A stretch of DNA of 49,748 nucleotides. Source: JBEKHT01 sp049511715. GTDB lineage: Bacteria; Chloroflexota; Anaerolineae; Anaerolineales; RBG-16-64-43. The stretch lies in contig JBEKXU010000022.1 in NCBI GenBank assembly GCA_049511715.1, positions 1 to 49,748 of the forward strand, given 5' to 3'. Shown here one piece after another: positions 7,395-16,993 of this stretch. Both the position numbers and the translations under genes were made by a program. Under the pieces are notes generated by a model. The model was not told the DNA's origin. It saw nothing but the letters and a program-made list of their open reading frames with translations, and made no database searches. The number at the start of each line of letters is the position of its first letter. The stretch's first letter is position 1.

Positions 7395-9496
7395 GCAGGT
7401 TGCGGTCGCCTGCCTGGCTCCTTCTCCTGCTGCCCGCTCTGTGGTTGCTGCCTCTCACACTTCATCCCAACAGCCTCGCCTACCCTCCGGGGAATCCCTT
7501 CTCGGACATCGCGATCACTCATTGGCCTAACGCCCTTCTCCTGCGCCATTCCCTGCTCACCTGGGGTCAGGTCCCGCTTTGGAACCCTCAGATTCTGGCG
7601 GGAACTCCCTTCGCCGCCGATCCTCTCTCAGGATTGTGGTATCCACCGCTGTGGCTCGCCGTTTTCCTACCGCTCCCCTTCGCGTTTAATCTGCTGTTCT
7701 ACGTCCATCTCGCCTGGGCCGGCGTGGGCGCTTTCCTCTTGGCCAGAGAGGAGGGGTTGTCGGCCAGTTCAAGCGTGATTGCGGGAATCGCTTTTGGCGG
7801 AATGCCCAAGCTGACGGCCCATATCGGTTCGGGCCACCTCACTTTGGTCCTGGCCGTCTGTTGGACTCCCTGGCTGCTGATTGCTCTTCGGCGAGCCGTT
7901 CAACTCCAGTCCTACCGTAAGATGGCCACGGCGGGACTGCTCCTCGGACTCATCTTCCTGGTGGACCCGCGTTGGGCCTACCCCTCCGGCTTGCTGGCGC
8001 TCGCCTATGGGCTGATGACCGCAGTCCGTGCGCGTAAACCAGCGCCGTTTGTGGTGCTAGCTGGGGGGGTCGCGGCCTTGATGGCCGCCGGGGTCACGGC
8101 GTGTCTTGCTCTGCCCCTGCTTCAATTCGTGTCGCTCTCGACAAGGGCTGGCCTGAGTCCCAGCGAATCGTTCGCCTACTCCCTTCCCCCGAGCTATCTG
8201 ACCGGCTTTGTCCTTCCCAACCTCGGTGGATTCTCCGAATGGGTTACCTATCCCGGGCTGACCATTCTCGCCCTCGCGCTGCTCTCAGTCCCAGGAAAGA
8301 AATCGGGAGGGTTTTGGCCCGCAGTCTTTGTGGCCGCTCTGGTCATGGCGCTGGGAGAGAACACGCCCATCCTCCCCCTGCTGTCCCGTGTTCTGCCCGG
8401 CCTGAGCCTCCTGCGAGTCCCCGCCCGGTTCCTGTTCCTGTCCGATTTGGCGCTGGCGATGATGGCCGCCAGAGGATTGGAGGTCTGGCAAGCCGCCGAG
8501 AGCCGCCCTGCTCAGAGGCTAGAGGGGTTGGTCGGGGCCGCTCTCATGGGCGCCGGCCTCGGCTTGTTTGGATTCTCCCTCCTTCAGTCCAGCGCACGGG
8601 CAGACTGGGTCACCGGACTCGTTGCCTTTGGAGTCGGCCTGCTGTTTCTTGCGAGACCCGCCTTGGGGCGCGTCGCGTCGGCCGCCTGGGTACTGCTTGC
8701 TCTTCTGGCGATTCTCGATATAGCGCGGGTAGATGTCTCCTTTCTGGACCCTCGACCGGCACCGATTGCCTCCGAGGCAGCCCAGGAGGTCCAGCCTAGC
8801 GTGGGCCAAAACGCCGGCCTCTTTCGCATCTACTCCCCATCGTACAGCCTTCCCGAGCCGATCGCGGCGCAAGAGGGGATTCAGCTGGTGGACGGAATCG
8901 ATCCCCTTCAGCTCCAATCGACTGTTGCCGTCGTCTCCCAGGCTTCCGGGGTGGCGAACTCGGGGTACAGCGTGACCCTACCTCCTTTCCCAAATGGGGA
9001 TCCTGATCGGGACAATTCGCGCGCCGTCCCGGACCCGTTCCGGCTCGGGGAGCTCAACGTGCGATACGTTGTGGCCGCTTTCCCCATTCAGGCCAAGGGC
9101 CTGCGGCTTCAAGGGATTTTTGGTGGCACGTACGTGTTCCGGAACGAGCTCGAGCTTCCGCGAGCCTGGGTCGCCCCATCCAAGGACAAGTGGGATGTGC
9201 CTTTGGTCAATCGCCCGGTAACCCTGTCTCGGAATACACCCAACCAGCTGGTCATGAATGCCTCGGGCCCGGGATGGTTGATTCTGAGCGAAGCCTACTA
9301 CCCAGGCTGGGTTGCCCATGTGGATGGAACAGCGGTGAAAATTGAGCAAATTGGGGGGTGGTTCCGCGGCCTGCTGCTCCCTCCCGGATCCCATCAGGTA
9401 GATTTGGAATTCTCACCTCCGGTCCTCTGGATTGGCCTGGTGATCACTGCTCTGACCATCCTGGCTTACCTGGGAGCGCAGCCATGGGCCAAGTGA
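7391..9496 (+). CDS. YfhO-family membrane protein (module gene B)
   Basis: A 701-residue protein with about a dozen helices and a soluble C-terminal region. The N-terminal segment WNPQILAGTPFAADPLSGLW matches the YfhO pattern (WNP---GTP---DP-S-L-YP). The C-terminal LILSEAYYPGWVAHVDG followed by FRGLLLPPGSHQVDLEFSP is the hallmark end of YfhO proteins. YfhO of Firmicutes is needed for glycosylation of lipoteichoic acid. In other phyla members sit with GT-C enzymes and are presumed to act on lipid-linked sugars outside the membrane; that role is inferred here. The start overlaps gene A (ATGA), and the end overlaps the next gene by 13 nt. Confidence 0.85.
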   Translation: MSRLRSPAWLLLLLPALWLLPLTLHPNSLAYPPGNPFSDIAITHWPNALLLRHSLLTWGQVPLWNPQILAGTPFAADPLSGLWYPPLWLAVFLPLPFAFNLLFYVHLAWAGVGAFLLAREEGLSASSSVIAGIAFGGMPKLTAHIGSGHLTLVLAVCWTPWLLIALRRAVQLQSYRKMATAGLLLGLIFLVDPRWAYPSGLLALAYGLMTAVRARKPAPFVVLAGGVAALMAAGVTACLALPLLQFVSLSTRAGLSPSESFAYSLPPSYLTGFVLPNLGGFSEWVTYPGLTILALALLSVPGKKSGGFWPAVFVAALVMALGENTPILPLLSRVLPGLSLLRVPARFLFLSDLALAMMAARGLEVWQAAESRPAQRLEGLVGAALMGAGLGLFGFSLLQSSARADWVTGLVAFGVGLLFLARPALGRVASAAWVLLALLAILDIARVDVSFLDPRPAPIASEAAQEVQPSVGQNAGLFRIYSPSYSLPEPIAAQEGIQLVDGIDPLQLQSTVAVVSQASGVANSGYSVTLPPFPNGDPDRDNSRAVPDPFRLGELNVRYVVAAFPIQAKGLRLQGIFGGTYVFRNELELPRAWVAPSKDKWDVPLVNRPVTLSRNTPNQLVMNASGPGWLILSEAYYPGWVAHVDGTAVKIEQIGGWFRGLLLPPGSHQVDLEFSPPVLWIGLVITALTILAYLGAQPWAK

Positions 9497-11145
9497 GCCG
9501 AGGCGAGTGGCGCTGGGTCACAGTCTTCATCATCGTCGCCCTCTTTCTCCTGCTGCTGCCGTATGCCCTTGCGGCCTCGCAGGAGGGCACCCAGTGGAAG
9601 TTTTCCGGGTTCCTCATTGGCGTGGAGGATGGCAATTCTTATATTGCCAAGATGCAACAAGGCTCAGAAGGCGCCTGGCTCTATCGATTGGCTTACACCA
9701 CTGAGCCCCAGCACGGCGCCTTGATCTATCTCCCCTACTTGCTTCTGGGCAAGCTTGCCTCTCCTGCTGCTCGGCATCTCCAACTCGTCATCCTCTTCCA
9801 CCTGGCGCGCCTCGCCGCCGCCGCAGGGATGATCTTTGTAACCTATCGGTTTCTGGCCACCTTCGTGGAGGACGTTTGGCTGCGAAGGCTGGGTCTCCTT
9901 CTGGCCACCCTGGGTGGAGGACTGGGCTGGGTTCAGCTCGCTTCCGGGAGCATGAATTCCTGGACCAGCATGCCGCTCGAGTTCTATTCGCCCGAGTCGT
10001 TCGGCTTCCTGGAAGCCTTCACCGCCCCTCACCTGGCCGCCGCTCGCGCTCTGCTCCTGCTCAGCCTCGTCTTCTTTCTGCAGGGCTCGCTTTCGTCGGA
10101 CCCCCTCGGGGGCTGGAAGGCCGGAGCGGCACTGCTGGGCGCATGGCTTTTCCAACCCCTGACGGTGCCGATTGCCTGGGTCGTGATGGCGGCCTACGTG
10201 GTCCTGACGGCTATCGCAAGCCATACGGGTCGCATCCGCCGCCGAGCAACACCCGGCTCTTCCGAGGTTTTGGTTCGGCCGTCCCATACGCAACGGGCCC
10301 TTGGTCAAGCGGTCCGCGCCGTGAGCTTGTCATTTCTCCCCGTGGCCTATTCTGCGGTGACATTCAATTTGGATCCCATACTACGTCAATGGACCGCACA
10401 GAATCTCCTGCCCTCCCCTCCGATCACGGAATACCTGATTTCCTACAGCCTGCTTCTGCTTCTTGCCATCGCGGGAATCTGCGCCGTGGTGCGCCACAGG
10501 CAGGCAAGCGGAGTTCTTCTCATCGGCTGGCTCGTGGCTTTTCCGGCGCTGGTTTACTTCCCCATCAATCTGCAGCGCCGACTGGCGGACGGCTTTTTCT
10601 GCGCCCTGCTGGCCCTGGCACTGGGGGGCTACGAGTTTCTCGAACGGCGCCTGCCGCGCTGGGGCCCGGGACTGTTCCGGGTTCTCCTCGTCACCCTCTG
10701 CCTTCCTTCCACCGTTCTAATGTACGTGGGATCAATCCACGAGGCACTTCAGCCAGCTCCCCCGCAGTTCCTTCCTGCGGCCGAAGTGGGCATTTTCGAT
10801 TGGCTCAACCACAATGCCGACCCAAGGAGCGTGGTTCTTTGCTCTTTTGACACGGGCAATGCCTTGCCCGCCTACACGGATCTCACCCCCTACATCGGGC
10901 TCGGGCCGGAAACCCTTCATCTCCAAGACAAGCAGAAGTCCGTCAACGCTTTCTTCGACCCCGGGAGCGCGGATTCAGCCCGCCAGGAGATTCTTAACAC
11001 GACCCGCGCGGGCTGGATTATCCTTGGCCCGTCAGGAAGTTTGCCATTACTGGAAGACGATATCGCTCACTTGAGCGGTGTCACGTTGCGGATCCAGGCC
11101 TCCGGCTGGGAGGTGTACCAGGTGAAAGCGCCTGCGGATCCGTAG
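9484..11145 (+). CDS. Polytopic membrane protein, GT-C-like (module gene A', paralogue of 5814)
   Basis: A 553-residue protein. The ATG at 9484 is chosen because GGGAG lies just upstream and the longer frame before it is only the shadow of gene B. It aligns by eye with the protein at 5814: FLIGVEDGNSYIAKMQQGSE versus FLINPLDGLSYLAKMREGWQ, then GALIYLPYLLLGKLA versus GTLLFGYFLFLGHLA, then LGGGLGWVQL versus LGSGLGWIAV, and later PINLQRRLADGFFCAL versus PFALQRRLMGGWFFPL. It has about ten helices and a C-terminal soluble domain with DWLNHNADPRSVVLCSFDTG. Its position after B and before a second YfhO gene shows a duplicated pair. The function is probably transfer or handling of lipid-linked sugars at the membrane (inference). 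Confidence 0.75.
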   Translation: MGQVSRGEWRWVTVFIIVALFLLLLPYALAASQEGTQWKFSGFLIGVEDGNSYIAKMQQGSEGAWLYRLAYTTEPQHGALIYLPYLLLGKLASPAARHLQLVILFHLARLAAAAGMIFVTYRFLATFVEDVWLRRLGLLLATLGGGLGWVQLASGSMNSWTSMPLEFYSPESFGFLEAFTAPHLAAARALLLLSLVFFLQGSLSSDPLGGWKAGAALLGAWLFQPLTVPIAWVVMAAYVVLTAIASHTGRIRRRATPGSSEVLVRPSHTQRALGQAVRAVSLSFLPVAYSAVTFNLDPILRQWTAQNLLPSPPITEYLISYSLLLLLAIAGICAVVRHRQASGVLLIGWLVAFPALVYFPINLQRRLADGFFCALLALALGGYEFLERRLPRWGPGLFRVLLVTLCLPSTVLMYVGSIHEALQPAPPQFLPAAEVGIFDWLNHNADPRSVVLCSFDTGNALPAYTDLTPYIGLGPETLHLQDKQKSVNAFFDPGSADSARQEILNTTRAGWIILGPSGSLPLLEDDIAHLSGVTLRIQASGWEVYQVKAPADP

Positions 11146-11207
11146 AGCCGACTTCCCGCTTCGACGGGACGGCCCGGACCCATTCGAGAGCGGCTTTGCC
11201 CTGACCC

Positions 11208-13520
11208 ATGTCTCGAGAAACCCTCGTCTCCAAGCTTCCCTTTTTGGCTATTCTGGCCGCTGCCATGCTCTTGTTCTGGCAGATTTTATTCGCTGGCCAA
11301 GTCATCTTTTGGGGCGTCCCGCTCCTCCAGTTTTACCCATGGCACTTCCTCGCCCGCGAGTTGCTGGCCCGAGGGGGGCTACCCCTGTGGGATCCCTACC
11401 TGGGGATGGGTGCGCCACTCCTGGCCAACTCCCAGTCGGCCCTGCTGTATCCGCCCAACTGGCTCCTTCTCGTCCTTCCACTGGATCACGCCCAAGGCTG
11501 GCTCCTGGTTGCCCACATCGTCTTGGGCGGCTGGGGGATGATTTGTCTCGCCCGTCGGCTCGGCATCAATTCCTTCGGGCAGGCTGTGGCAGGATTGGCC
11601 TTCGCGCTCTCGGGCTACTCCGTGGGCCGGGCAGGGTTTCAGAGCATCAACGCTGCGCTCGCCTGGCTTCCGTGGATCATCCTGGCAGCAGAGAGACTGG
11701 TAAGCGAGGAAAGAGGAATCACGATCCTGCTCGGCGTGTTACTCGCCCTGCAGATCCTGGCTGGCCACCTGCAGACAGCCTGGTACACCTGGCTCCTGCT
11801 GGCCGGGTGGATCGTGGCGCGGTCGCTGGATCCAAGATGGAACTGGGGCCGGCGCCTCAAGGCTCTGGTGCGCCTTGCGCTTGGTTCCGCTTTGGCCTTG
11901 CTTCTTTCCGCCGCACAGCTGCTGCCTACGTTGGAGTACCTGATCCAATCACAGCGGGCGGGGGGCATCAACCCCACCGTCGGATTGGCCTATTCGTTCT
12001 GGCCCTGGCATCTTCTTACCCTTTTGATGCCGAACTTCTTTGGGAATCCGGCGAGCGGGAACTATTGGGGATATGGCAATTACTGGGAGGACGCCATTTA
12101 CATTGGTTTGCTGCCCTGCTTGCTCGCAGGTTCCGCCCTGGTCGAGTGGTGGAAGAGGCGTCGGGGCTCTGTGGCACCGACAGCGAACCTGCCGCACGGC
12201 TTCCTTGCGCTCTTGCTCCCGCTGAGCCTCATCCTCGCCCTGGGTCAACAATCCCCGGTGTTCCTCTTCCTGTTCCGCTGGGTGCCGACTTTCAACCTGT
12301 TTCAAGCACCCGCCCGGATGATGATTTGGGCCGTCTTTGCCTTGGCGCTGCTCTCAGGCGAAGGGGCCATGGCCTGGCGGCGTGCGCAGGGCCGCGCGGC
12401 TGTCTGGGCTCGAAGGCTGCTGGCTACCTCGATTGCCATCCTGCTGGGATGCGCGGCCGCCACAGAGCTTCTGCAGGTGAGGTCGACCTTCATTCCTTCC
12501 TTCTTTCGCCTTGGGCTTCTCGGTGCGGCGGCCTGCCTAGTTTGGCTTCTGGGAGTGAGGAGGGAGGGCGACCGAGCTCCTGCCTATGACGCCTGGTGGC
12601 ACCTTCCTCCCGCCGGGAGCGTGGTTGCTATCCTCCTAATCTGTGCAGACCTAATCTGGGCCGACTACGGGTTGGTGCCTTCCACAAGCTCGCGTCTGTA
12701 TTCAGCGCCCAACCCGTCTGCAGAGACTCTGGCCAGCGAGCTGGGTGGCCACCGCTACTACCTGTTCTCCCAACCCTTGTATCAAATCATGTATGAGCAC
12801 TTCTTCCGATTCGCCACTTTCCAGGGGACCTCCGACTGGATGCAGGTTCGGGAGAGCGAACTCCCGAATCTGTCGCTTCTCGATGGGATTGCCTCGGCCA
12901 ACAATTTCGATCCCCTCGTCCCGGCCCGGACGGCGGAATTGCTAGCCGAGACCGAAAAGCTTGAACCGGAGGCCCAGGAGAGACTTTGGGCCATGATGGA
13001 CGTTGCTCGGGTGCTTGACTCCAGCGGGTGGAAAGAGGTGAGCACGGACCCGAAGGAGGCGTGGGGGGTTTGCTCTGCGCAAGTTGTTCCGGAAGGGGAA
13101 CAGGCCCTGCAGGCCGTCCTTGCGACCGGCTTCGATCCCTTCCGTGAGGTGATCCTGGAGGTCGGAAAGGGGGTGGCGCCTGCGCAATGCGTTCAGCCGC
13201 CCGTGGTGAAGAAGATCATGAGGCTGGGAGGCGATTCTGTCCAGCTCTGGATTAACTCTCAGGGCACGGGCTATCTGGTCCTCTCCGACACCTACTACCC
13301 GGGATGGCAGGCAACGCTCGATGGCGCCTCGGTCCCTATCTTGCGCGCCGATTATGCCTTCCGGGCAGTTCGGATTCCTCCGGGGGATCACATGGTGGAA
13401 TTTCGCTACCGCCCTCTGTCTTTCTGGGGGGGAGCCTTGCTCTCCGCCGTGTCCCTGGTAGCCCTGGCCGCGTTGGCGCTGAGGCGGAGAATTCGGCGCC
13501 GGAAGACGGACCATGGCTAG
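11208..13520 (+). CDS. YfhO-family membrane protein (module gene B', paralogue of 7391)
   Basis: A 770-residue protein with about twelve helices. The N-terminal WDPYLGMGAPLLANSQSALL and the C-terminal block LVLSDTYYPGWQATLDG, then FRAVRIPPGDHMVEFRYRP, are the YfhO signatures. It has LLPTLEYLIQSQRAG and LMPNFFGNP loops seen in larger YfhO members. It is more divergent from the B copy than A' is from A, and about 70 residues longer. The 62-nt gap from A' is the largest within the operon. The end overlaps the next gene by 8 nt. Confidence 0.85.
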   Translation: MSRETLVSKLPFLAILAAAMLLFWQILFAGQVIFWGVPLLQFYPWHFLARELLARGGLPLWDPYLGMGAPLLANSQSALLYPPNWLLLVLPLDHAQGWLLVAHIVLGGWGMICLARRLGINSFGQAVAGLAFALSGYSVGRAGFQSINAALAWLPWIILAAERLVSEERGITILLGVLLALQILAGHLQTAWYTWLLLAGWIVARSLDPRWNWGRRLKALVRLALGSALALLLSAAQLLPTLEYLIQSQRAGGINPTVGLAYSFWPWHLLTLLMPNFFGNPASGNYWGYGNYWEDAIYIGLLPCLLAGSALVEWWKRRRGSVAPTANLPHGFLALLLPLSLILALGQQSPVFLFLFRWVPTFNLFQAPARMMIWAVFALALLSGEGAMAWRRAQGRAAVWARRLLATSIAILLGCAAATELLQVRSTFIPSFFRLGLLGAAACLVWLLGVRREGDRAPAYDAWWHLPPAGSVVAILLICADLIWADYGLVPSTSSRLYSAPNPSAETLASELGGHRYYLFSQPLYQIMYEHFFRFATFQGTSDWMQVRESELPNLSLLDGIASANNFDPLVPARTAELLAETEKLEPEAQERLWAMMDVARVLDSSGWKEVSTDPKEAWGVCSAQVVPEGEQALQAVLATGFDPFREVILEVGKGVAPAQCVQPPVVKKIMRLGGDSVQLWINSQGTGYLVLSDTYYPGWQATLDGASVPILRADYAFRAVRIPPGDHMVEFRYRPLSFWGGALLSAVSLVALAALALRRRIRRRKTDHG

Positions 13521-14646
13521 CTCTACAAGCTCAGGCCCCCCGAGCTCTGTTCCAGGCGGCCTCGCCGCCCGGATTCTCCCCGCCCTCCTGGTCCTGCTCC
13601 TGGGCGCGGCGTATGCGGTCTGGGTTCTCTCCCGGGCGGATTGGGATCCGAAGGTGTTTGCGGACCTGGGCAATCGGTACGCTCTGGGCGAAAAGAATGG
13701 CAGCGAAGGGTACGATGGGCAGTTCAACTACTTCATCGCGCTGGATCCCCGGCCGCAGGTCGTGACCTCGCGGCTGGACGCCCCCGCCTATCGTTATCAG
13801 CGGATTCTCTACCCCCTGCTGGCCCGGATCGTATCGGGCGGAAACCCCACGGCTCTTGCCTGGGCACTTCTGGCGATCAACTTGGCCGCGCTGGCGGCGG
13901 CTACGCTCCTCACCTCGGAATTACTTCGAAATCGGGGCGCCAGCCCCTGGCATTCGATCCCCTTTGGCCTCTGGGTCGGCCTGGTCGGAAGCTTGCGCAC
14001 AGATCTGAGCGAGCCACTGGCATTCGCCTTGGTTGCCCTGGCGATCCTTCTGGACGACCGGGGCGTGCGCGCCGGTTCGGGCCTGGTATTTGCCATTGCC
14101 GCCTTTGCAAAGGAAACAACCCTGGTTTTCCTCCTGGCATGGGCAACATGGGGATGGATTTCCACAAGCCGCCCAAAGGAGCTATTGCGACGGCTCATGC
14201 CCGCCGTCCCCTTCGTCATTTTCCAGATTTGGCTCCGCCTTACCTTCGGGTCCTTCGGGATCGGAAGTGGGGGGGCCCAGGGGACGCCCTTCGAAATCGT
14301 GCCTTTCGCTGGGCTCTTGAGCACCGGCCAATCCGGCCTCCGGGTCCTGGCCGTGCTGGCGATCGTCTATGCCCCTGGGATTCTCGCGCCGGCCCTTTGG
14401 GGGATCCTCTCTCCGCCAGCGCAGTGGCTGCGCAAACAGGTTTCCTTAGAATCTCTTTTTCTCTTCGGCTCCGGACTGACCATCGCATTGGCCCCGTTTT
14501 CGACCTTCCGCGAACCTCTGGGAATCACCCGCCTCGCGTCCGGTATGGTATTGTCGGGATTGCTTCAGGCGGCTCGCCAGGGTAGAAAGTCCCTTCTCCA
14601 CTACGCCTGGGTCGGGCTCGCTTACTTGCCGTTCATTGCGGGGTGA
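13513..14646 (+). CDS. Polytopic membrane protein of unknown function
   Basis: A 377-residue protein with about nine helices. After the first helix comes an extracytoplasmic loop with GYDGQFNYFIALDPRP and the segment RLDAPAYRYQRILYPLLARI, a pattern common to a family of uncharacterised membrane proteins often found with glycan-assembly genes. RTDLSEPLAFALVALAIL and AAFAKETTLVFLLAW are further conserved-looking blocks. The start overlaps the stop of B' by 8 nt and the stop is 3 nt before the moxR-like gene, so it is co-translated with its neighbours. It may be a GT-C-like transferase; no catalytic residue can be named with confidence. Confidence 0.75.
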   Translation: MASSTSSGPPSSVPGGLAARILPALLVLLLGAAYAVWVLSRADWDPKVFADLGNRYALGEKNGSEGYDGQFNYFIALDPRPQVVTSRLDAPAYRYQRILYPLLARIVSGGNPTALAWALLAINLAALAAATLLTSELLRNRGASPWHSIPFGLWVGLVGSLRTDLSEPLAFALVALAILLDDRGVRAGSGLVFAIAAFAKETTLVFLLAWATWGWISTSRPKELLRRLMPAVPFVIFQIWLRLTFGSFGIGSGGAQGTPFEIVPFAGLLSTGQSGLRVLAVLAIVYAPGILAPALWGILSPPAQWLRKQVSLESLFLFGSGLTIALAPFSTFREPLGITRLASGMVLSGLLQAARQGRKSLLHYAWVGLAYLPFIAG

Positions 14647-14649
14647 AAG

Positions 14650-15609
14650 ATGCTCGAACGGATCCAACCAATTGCCGATCGCCTTCTGGACAACGTTGGC
14701 AAGGTCATCCTCGGGAAGCGCGCCGAGGTAGAGCTGGCGTTGATCGGGATGCTGTCGCAAGGCCATCTGCTCCTCGAGGATGTGCCGGGCGTGGGCAAGA
14801 CGATGCTTGCCCGAAGCTTGGCGGTCTCCCTGGGAGGGTCCTTTAGCCGCATTCAATTCACGCCCGACATGCTTCCCAGCGATGTGACCGGGGTTTCGAT
14901 ATTCAACCAGCAGTCCCGTGAGTTCGAGTTTCGCCCCGGCCCGATCCTGGCCCAGATTGTCCTCGCCGATGAGATCAACCGGGCCACGCCGAAGACCCAG
15001 GCCGCTTTGCTGGAAGCCATGGATGAGCGCCAAGTGACTGTGGATGGCATCAGCCATCCCTTGCCGGATCCCTTCACCGTCCTGGCGACCCAAAACCCCA
15101 TCGAATACGAAGGAACGTTTCCATTGCCGGAGGCTCAACTGGACCGTTTCCTCATGCGGATTCGCCTGGGATACCCCGCCCTCAGCGAGGAAATCCGGAT
15201 TCTGGAGAGCCAGCAACTCCGCCACCCCATCGAGTCTCTGCAAGCCGTGACGAATGCCCGTGAATTTGTCGACGCTCAAGCGGCGGTGCGCGAGGTCTTT
15301 GTCAGCCTGCAGGTCAAGCATTACATCGTGGACTTGGTGGACAACACCCGCCGCTACAACGATGTCTACTTGGGCGCCAGTCCGCGGGGCAGCCTGGGCT
15401 TGATGCGTACCTCCCAGGCGCGCGCCGCGACCCTTGGGCGGGACTACGTGATCCCCGATGATGTGAAGGCCCTGGCGATTCCGGTCCTGGCTCATCGGCT
15501 GCTGCTGGAGCCCTCCGCGCGTCTGGAAGGGACAACGCCGGCCACGGTTCTGCAGGAAATCCTGGGCTCCGTGCCGGTGCCTGGAGGCGATCCGAGGCGA
15601 CCTATCTGA
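14650..15609 (+). CDS. MoxR-family AAA+ ATPase
   Basis: A 319-residue ATPase, the normal MoxR length. Walker A is DVPGVGKT at residues 44-51, and Walker B is VLADEIN at 104-110. The sensor-like LATQNPIEYEGTFPLPEAQL block and the C-terminal lid with SPRGSLGLMRTSQARA are characteristic of the family. MoxR ATPases work as chaperone-like remodelers, usually with a DUF58 protein and von Willebrand proteins that insert metals or mature enzymes. Here the DUF58 gene follows after 5 nt, giving the classical MoxR-DUF58 pair, but no vWA, BatA or transglutaminase gene accompanies it. The coupling to the membrane-protein operon is by close spacing (3 nt). Confidence 0.95.
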   Translation: MLERIQPIADRLLDNVGKVILGKRAEVELALIGMLSQGHLLLEDVPGVGKTMLARSLAVSLGGSFSRIQFTPDMLPSDVTGVSIFNQQSREFEFRPGPILAQIVLADEINRATPKTQAALLEAMDERQVTVDGISHPLPDPFTVLATQNPIEYEGTFPLPEAQLDRFLMRIRLGYPALSEEIRILESQQLRHPIESLQAVTNAREFVDAQAAVREVFVSLQVKHYIVDLVDNTRRYNDVYLGASPRGSLGLMRTSQARAATLGRDYVIPDDVKALAIPVLAHRLLLEPSARLEGTTPATVLQEILGSVPVPGGDPRRPI

Positions 15610-15614
15610 TTCCA

Positions 15615-16967
15615 ATGCGCCAGCCGCAAGTGCCTCCCGCAGAATCGCCCTCTCTCCGCTCCCCGGTGGACCGACGGAAGGCGATCACTCTCCGCCGACG
15701 AATCGTCTTGTTGCTCTTGGCGGCCTCTCTGTGGGCGGCGTTCCAAACCGGTTCTTCCATTTTCTTTGGCGTGGCCTACCTGTGGGCCGGTCTGCTCGCG
15801 GCAGGCTGGCTGTGGGTTCGCTTGGGCCTGCAGGGCTTGGCCCTTCGTCGGGACCTTCGCAGTCCCGAGAGCCGCGTGGGCTCGATCCTTGAGGAACACT
15901 TTGCCCTGGAAAATCACAGCCACTGGACTCACTATTGGATAGAGCTGTGGGACGAGTCCACTCTGCCCGACCATCGGGCCTCAAGGGTGATCACCGGCTT
16001 GGCAGGCGGGCGAGCGAGGCAATGGGTCGTCCACACGCTTTGTCGGAGACGCGGCCGCTTTCGGCTCGGACCTCTTACGGCGCGGGTCATCGATCCCTTC
16101 GGGCTGTTCCATGGCGAGTTGAGATTCCCGAAAACCTCCGAACTGCTCGTCCAGCCTTATGTGGTGAACCTCCCGGAGGTTTTTCTCGGGCCCAGTCAAC
16201 TTCCAGGCGGAGCCTCGGTTCAGCGCAAGACGTCGGCGGTCACGCCCAGCGCTGCTGGAGTCCGAGATTATGCCCCGGGCGATTCGCTTAGCCGCATTCA
16301 CTGGCCCTCGACGGCTCGGCGCGGGCATCTCATCTCCAAGGAATTTGAATTGGATCCCAAATCTGAGGTCTGGATCTACCTGGATGAGCACCGGGAGGCG
16401 CATTGTTCACTCCTCGAGCCCGAAGAGCCCACCGAGCCAGGTGCCCCCTTCTGGCTCAAGCACCGCCTCTTCCGCCTGCCCAGTGCGACCGAGGAGTATG
16501 GAATCGCGGCCGCCGCCTCTTTGGCCCAGTACTTCCTGCGCCACGACCGTTCCGTCGGCCTCCTGACCTATGGCCCCAAGCGGGAGGCAATCCAGCCCGA
16601 TCGGGGAGAGCGCCAGCGCATGCGAATCATGCAAGTGCTCTCTGCCGTTCGAGCGGAAACCTCCCTCGCGGCTGCGGAGGGGATCCGTTTGGAAGCCAAC
16701 AGCTTTCCACGCGGAGCATCCGTCCTGCTCATCTCTCCTTCGGGCGATACGAAGATTGGCCTAGCCGCTCAGATTCTTCTCAGCCGCGGCTTGGTGTTCT
16801 ACGCGATTCTTATCGAACGGTCGACATTCGGCGCCGCAGATGACGTCCAAGAACTTGTGCGGCAGCTACAAGCCTTGCGTGTCGAAGTGCGCCTCTTGCG
16901 CCGAAACCAGGACCTGGCGGCCGGCCTGATGGGCCGGGACCTGTCGCGGTTTCTGCCGCTCCCTTGA
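15615..16967 (+). CDS. DUF58-domain protein, partner of MoxR
   Basis: A 450-residue protein. Two hydrophobic helices (about residues 28-42 and 48-70) are followed by a beta-rich region and the DUF58 signature VRDYAPGDSLSRIHWPSTAR (216-235) and ISKEFELDPKSEVWIYLD (240-257). DUF58 proteins have a degenerate vWA-like fold and are encoded with MoxR ATPases; they probably present substrates at the membrane. The C-terminal third (VGLLTYG, then SVLLISPSGDT) continues the vWA-like fold. It is the last gene of the operon that starts at 5814. Confidence 0.93.
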   Translation: MRQPQVPPAESPSLRSPVDRRKAITLRRRIVLLLLAASLWAAFQTGSSIFFGVAYLWAGLLAAGWLWVRLGLQGLALRRDLRSPESRVGSILEEHFALENHSHWTHYWIELWDESTLPDHRASRVITGLAGGRARQWVVHTLCRRRGRFRLGPLTARVIDPFGLFHGELRFPKTSELLVQPYVVNLPEVFLGPSQLPGGASVQRKTSAVTPSAAGVRDYAPGDSLSRIHWPSTARRGHLISKEFELDPKSEVWIYLDEHREAHCSLLEPEEPTEPGAPFWLKHRLFRLPSATEEYGIAAAASLAQYFLRHDRSVGLLTYGPKREAIQPDRGERQRMRIMQVLSAVRAETSLAAAEGIRLEANSFPRGASVLLISPSGDTKIGLAAQILLSRGLVFYAILIERSTFGAADDVQELVRQLQALRVEVRLLRRNQDLAAGLMGRDLSRFLPLP

Positions 16968-16973
16968 GGCGAC

Positions 16974-16993
16974 AGCCCCCCGCTTTCGGGGCT
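16974..16993 (+). terminator. Hairpin after the membrane-protein operon
   Basis: AGCCCC (16974-16979) and GGGGCT (16988-16993) pair across an 8-nt loop, 7 nt after the DUF58 stop. No T-run follows, so this is a weak or factor-assisted terminator at best. From here to the promoter at 17294 I see no gene. Confidence 0.35.

Noticed and set aside
14446..15615. A 389-codon leftward open frame
   Set aside because: Antisense to the MoxR ATPase, which has intact Walker motifs.
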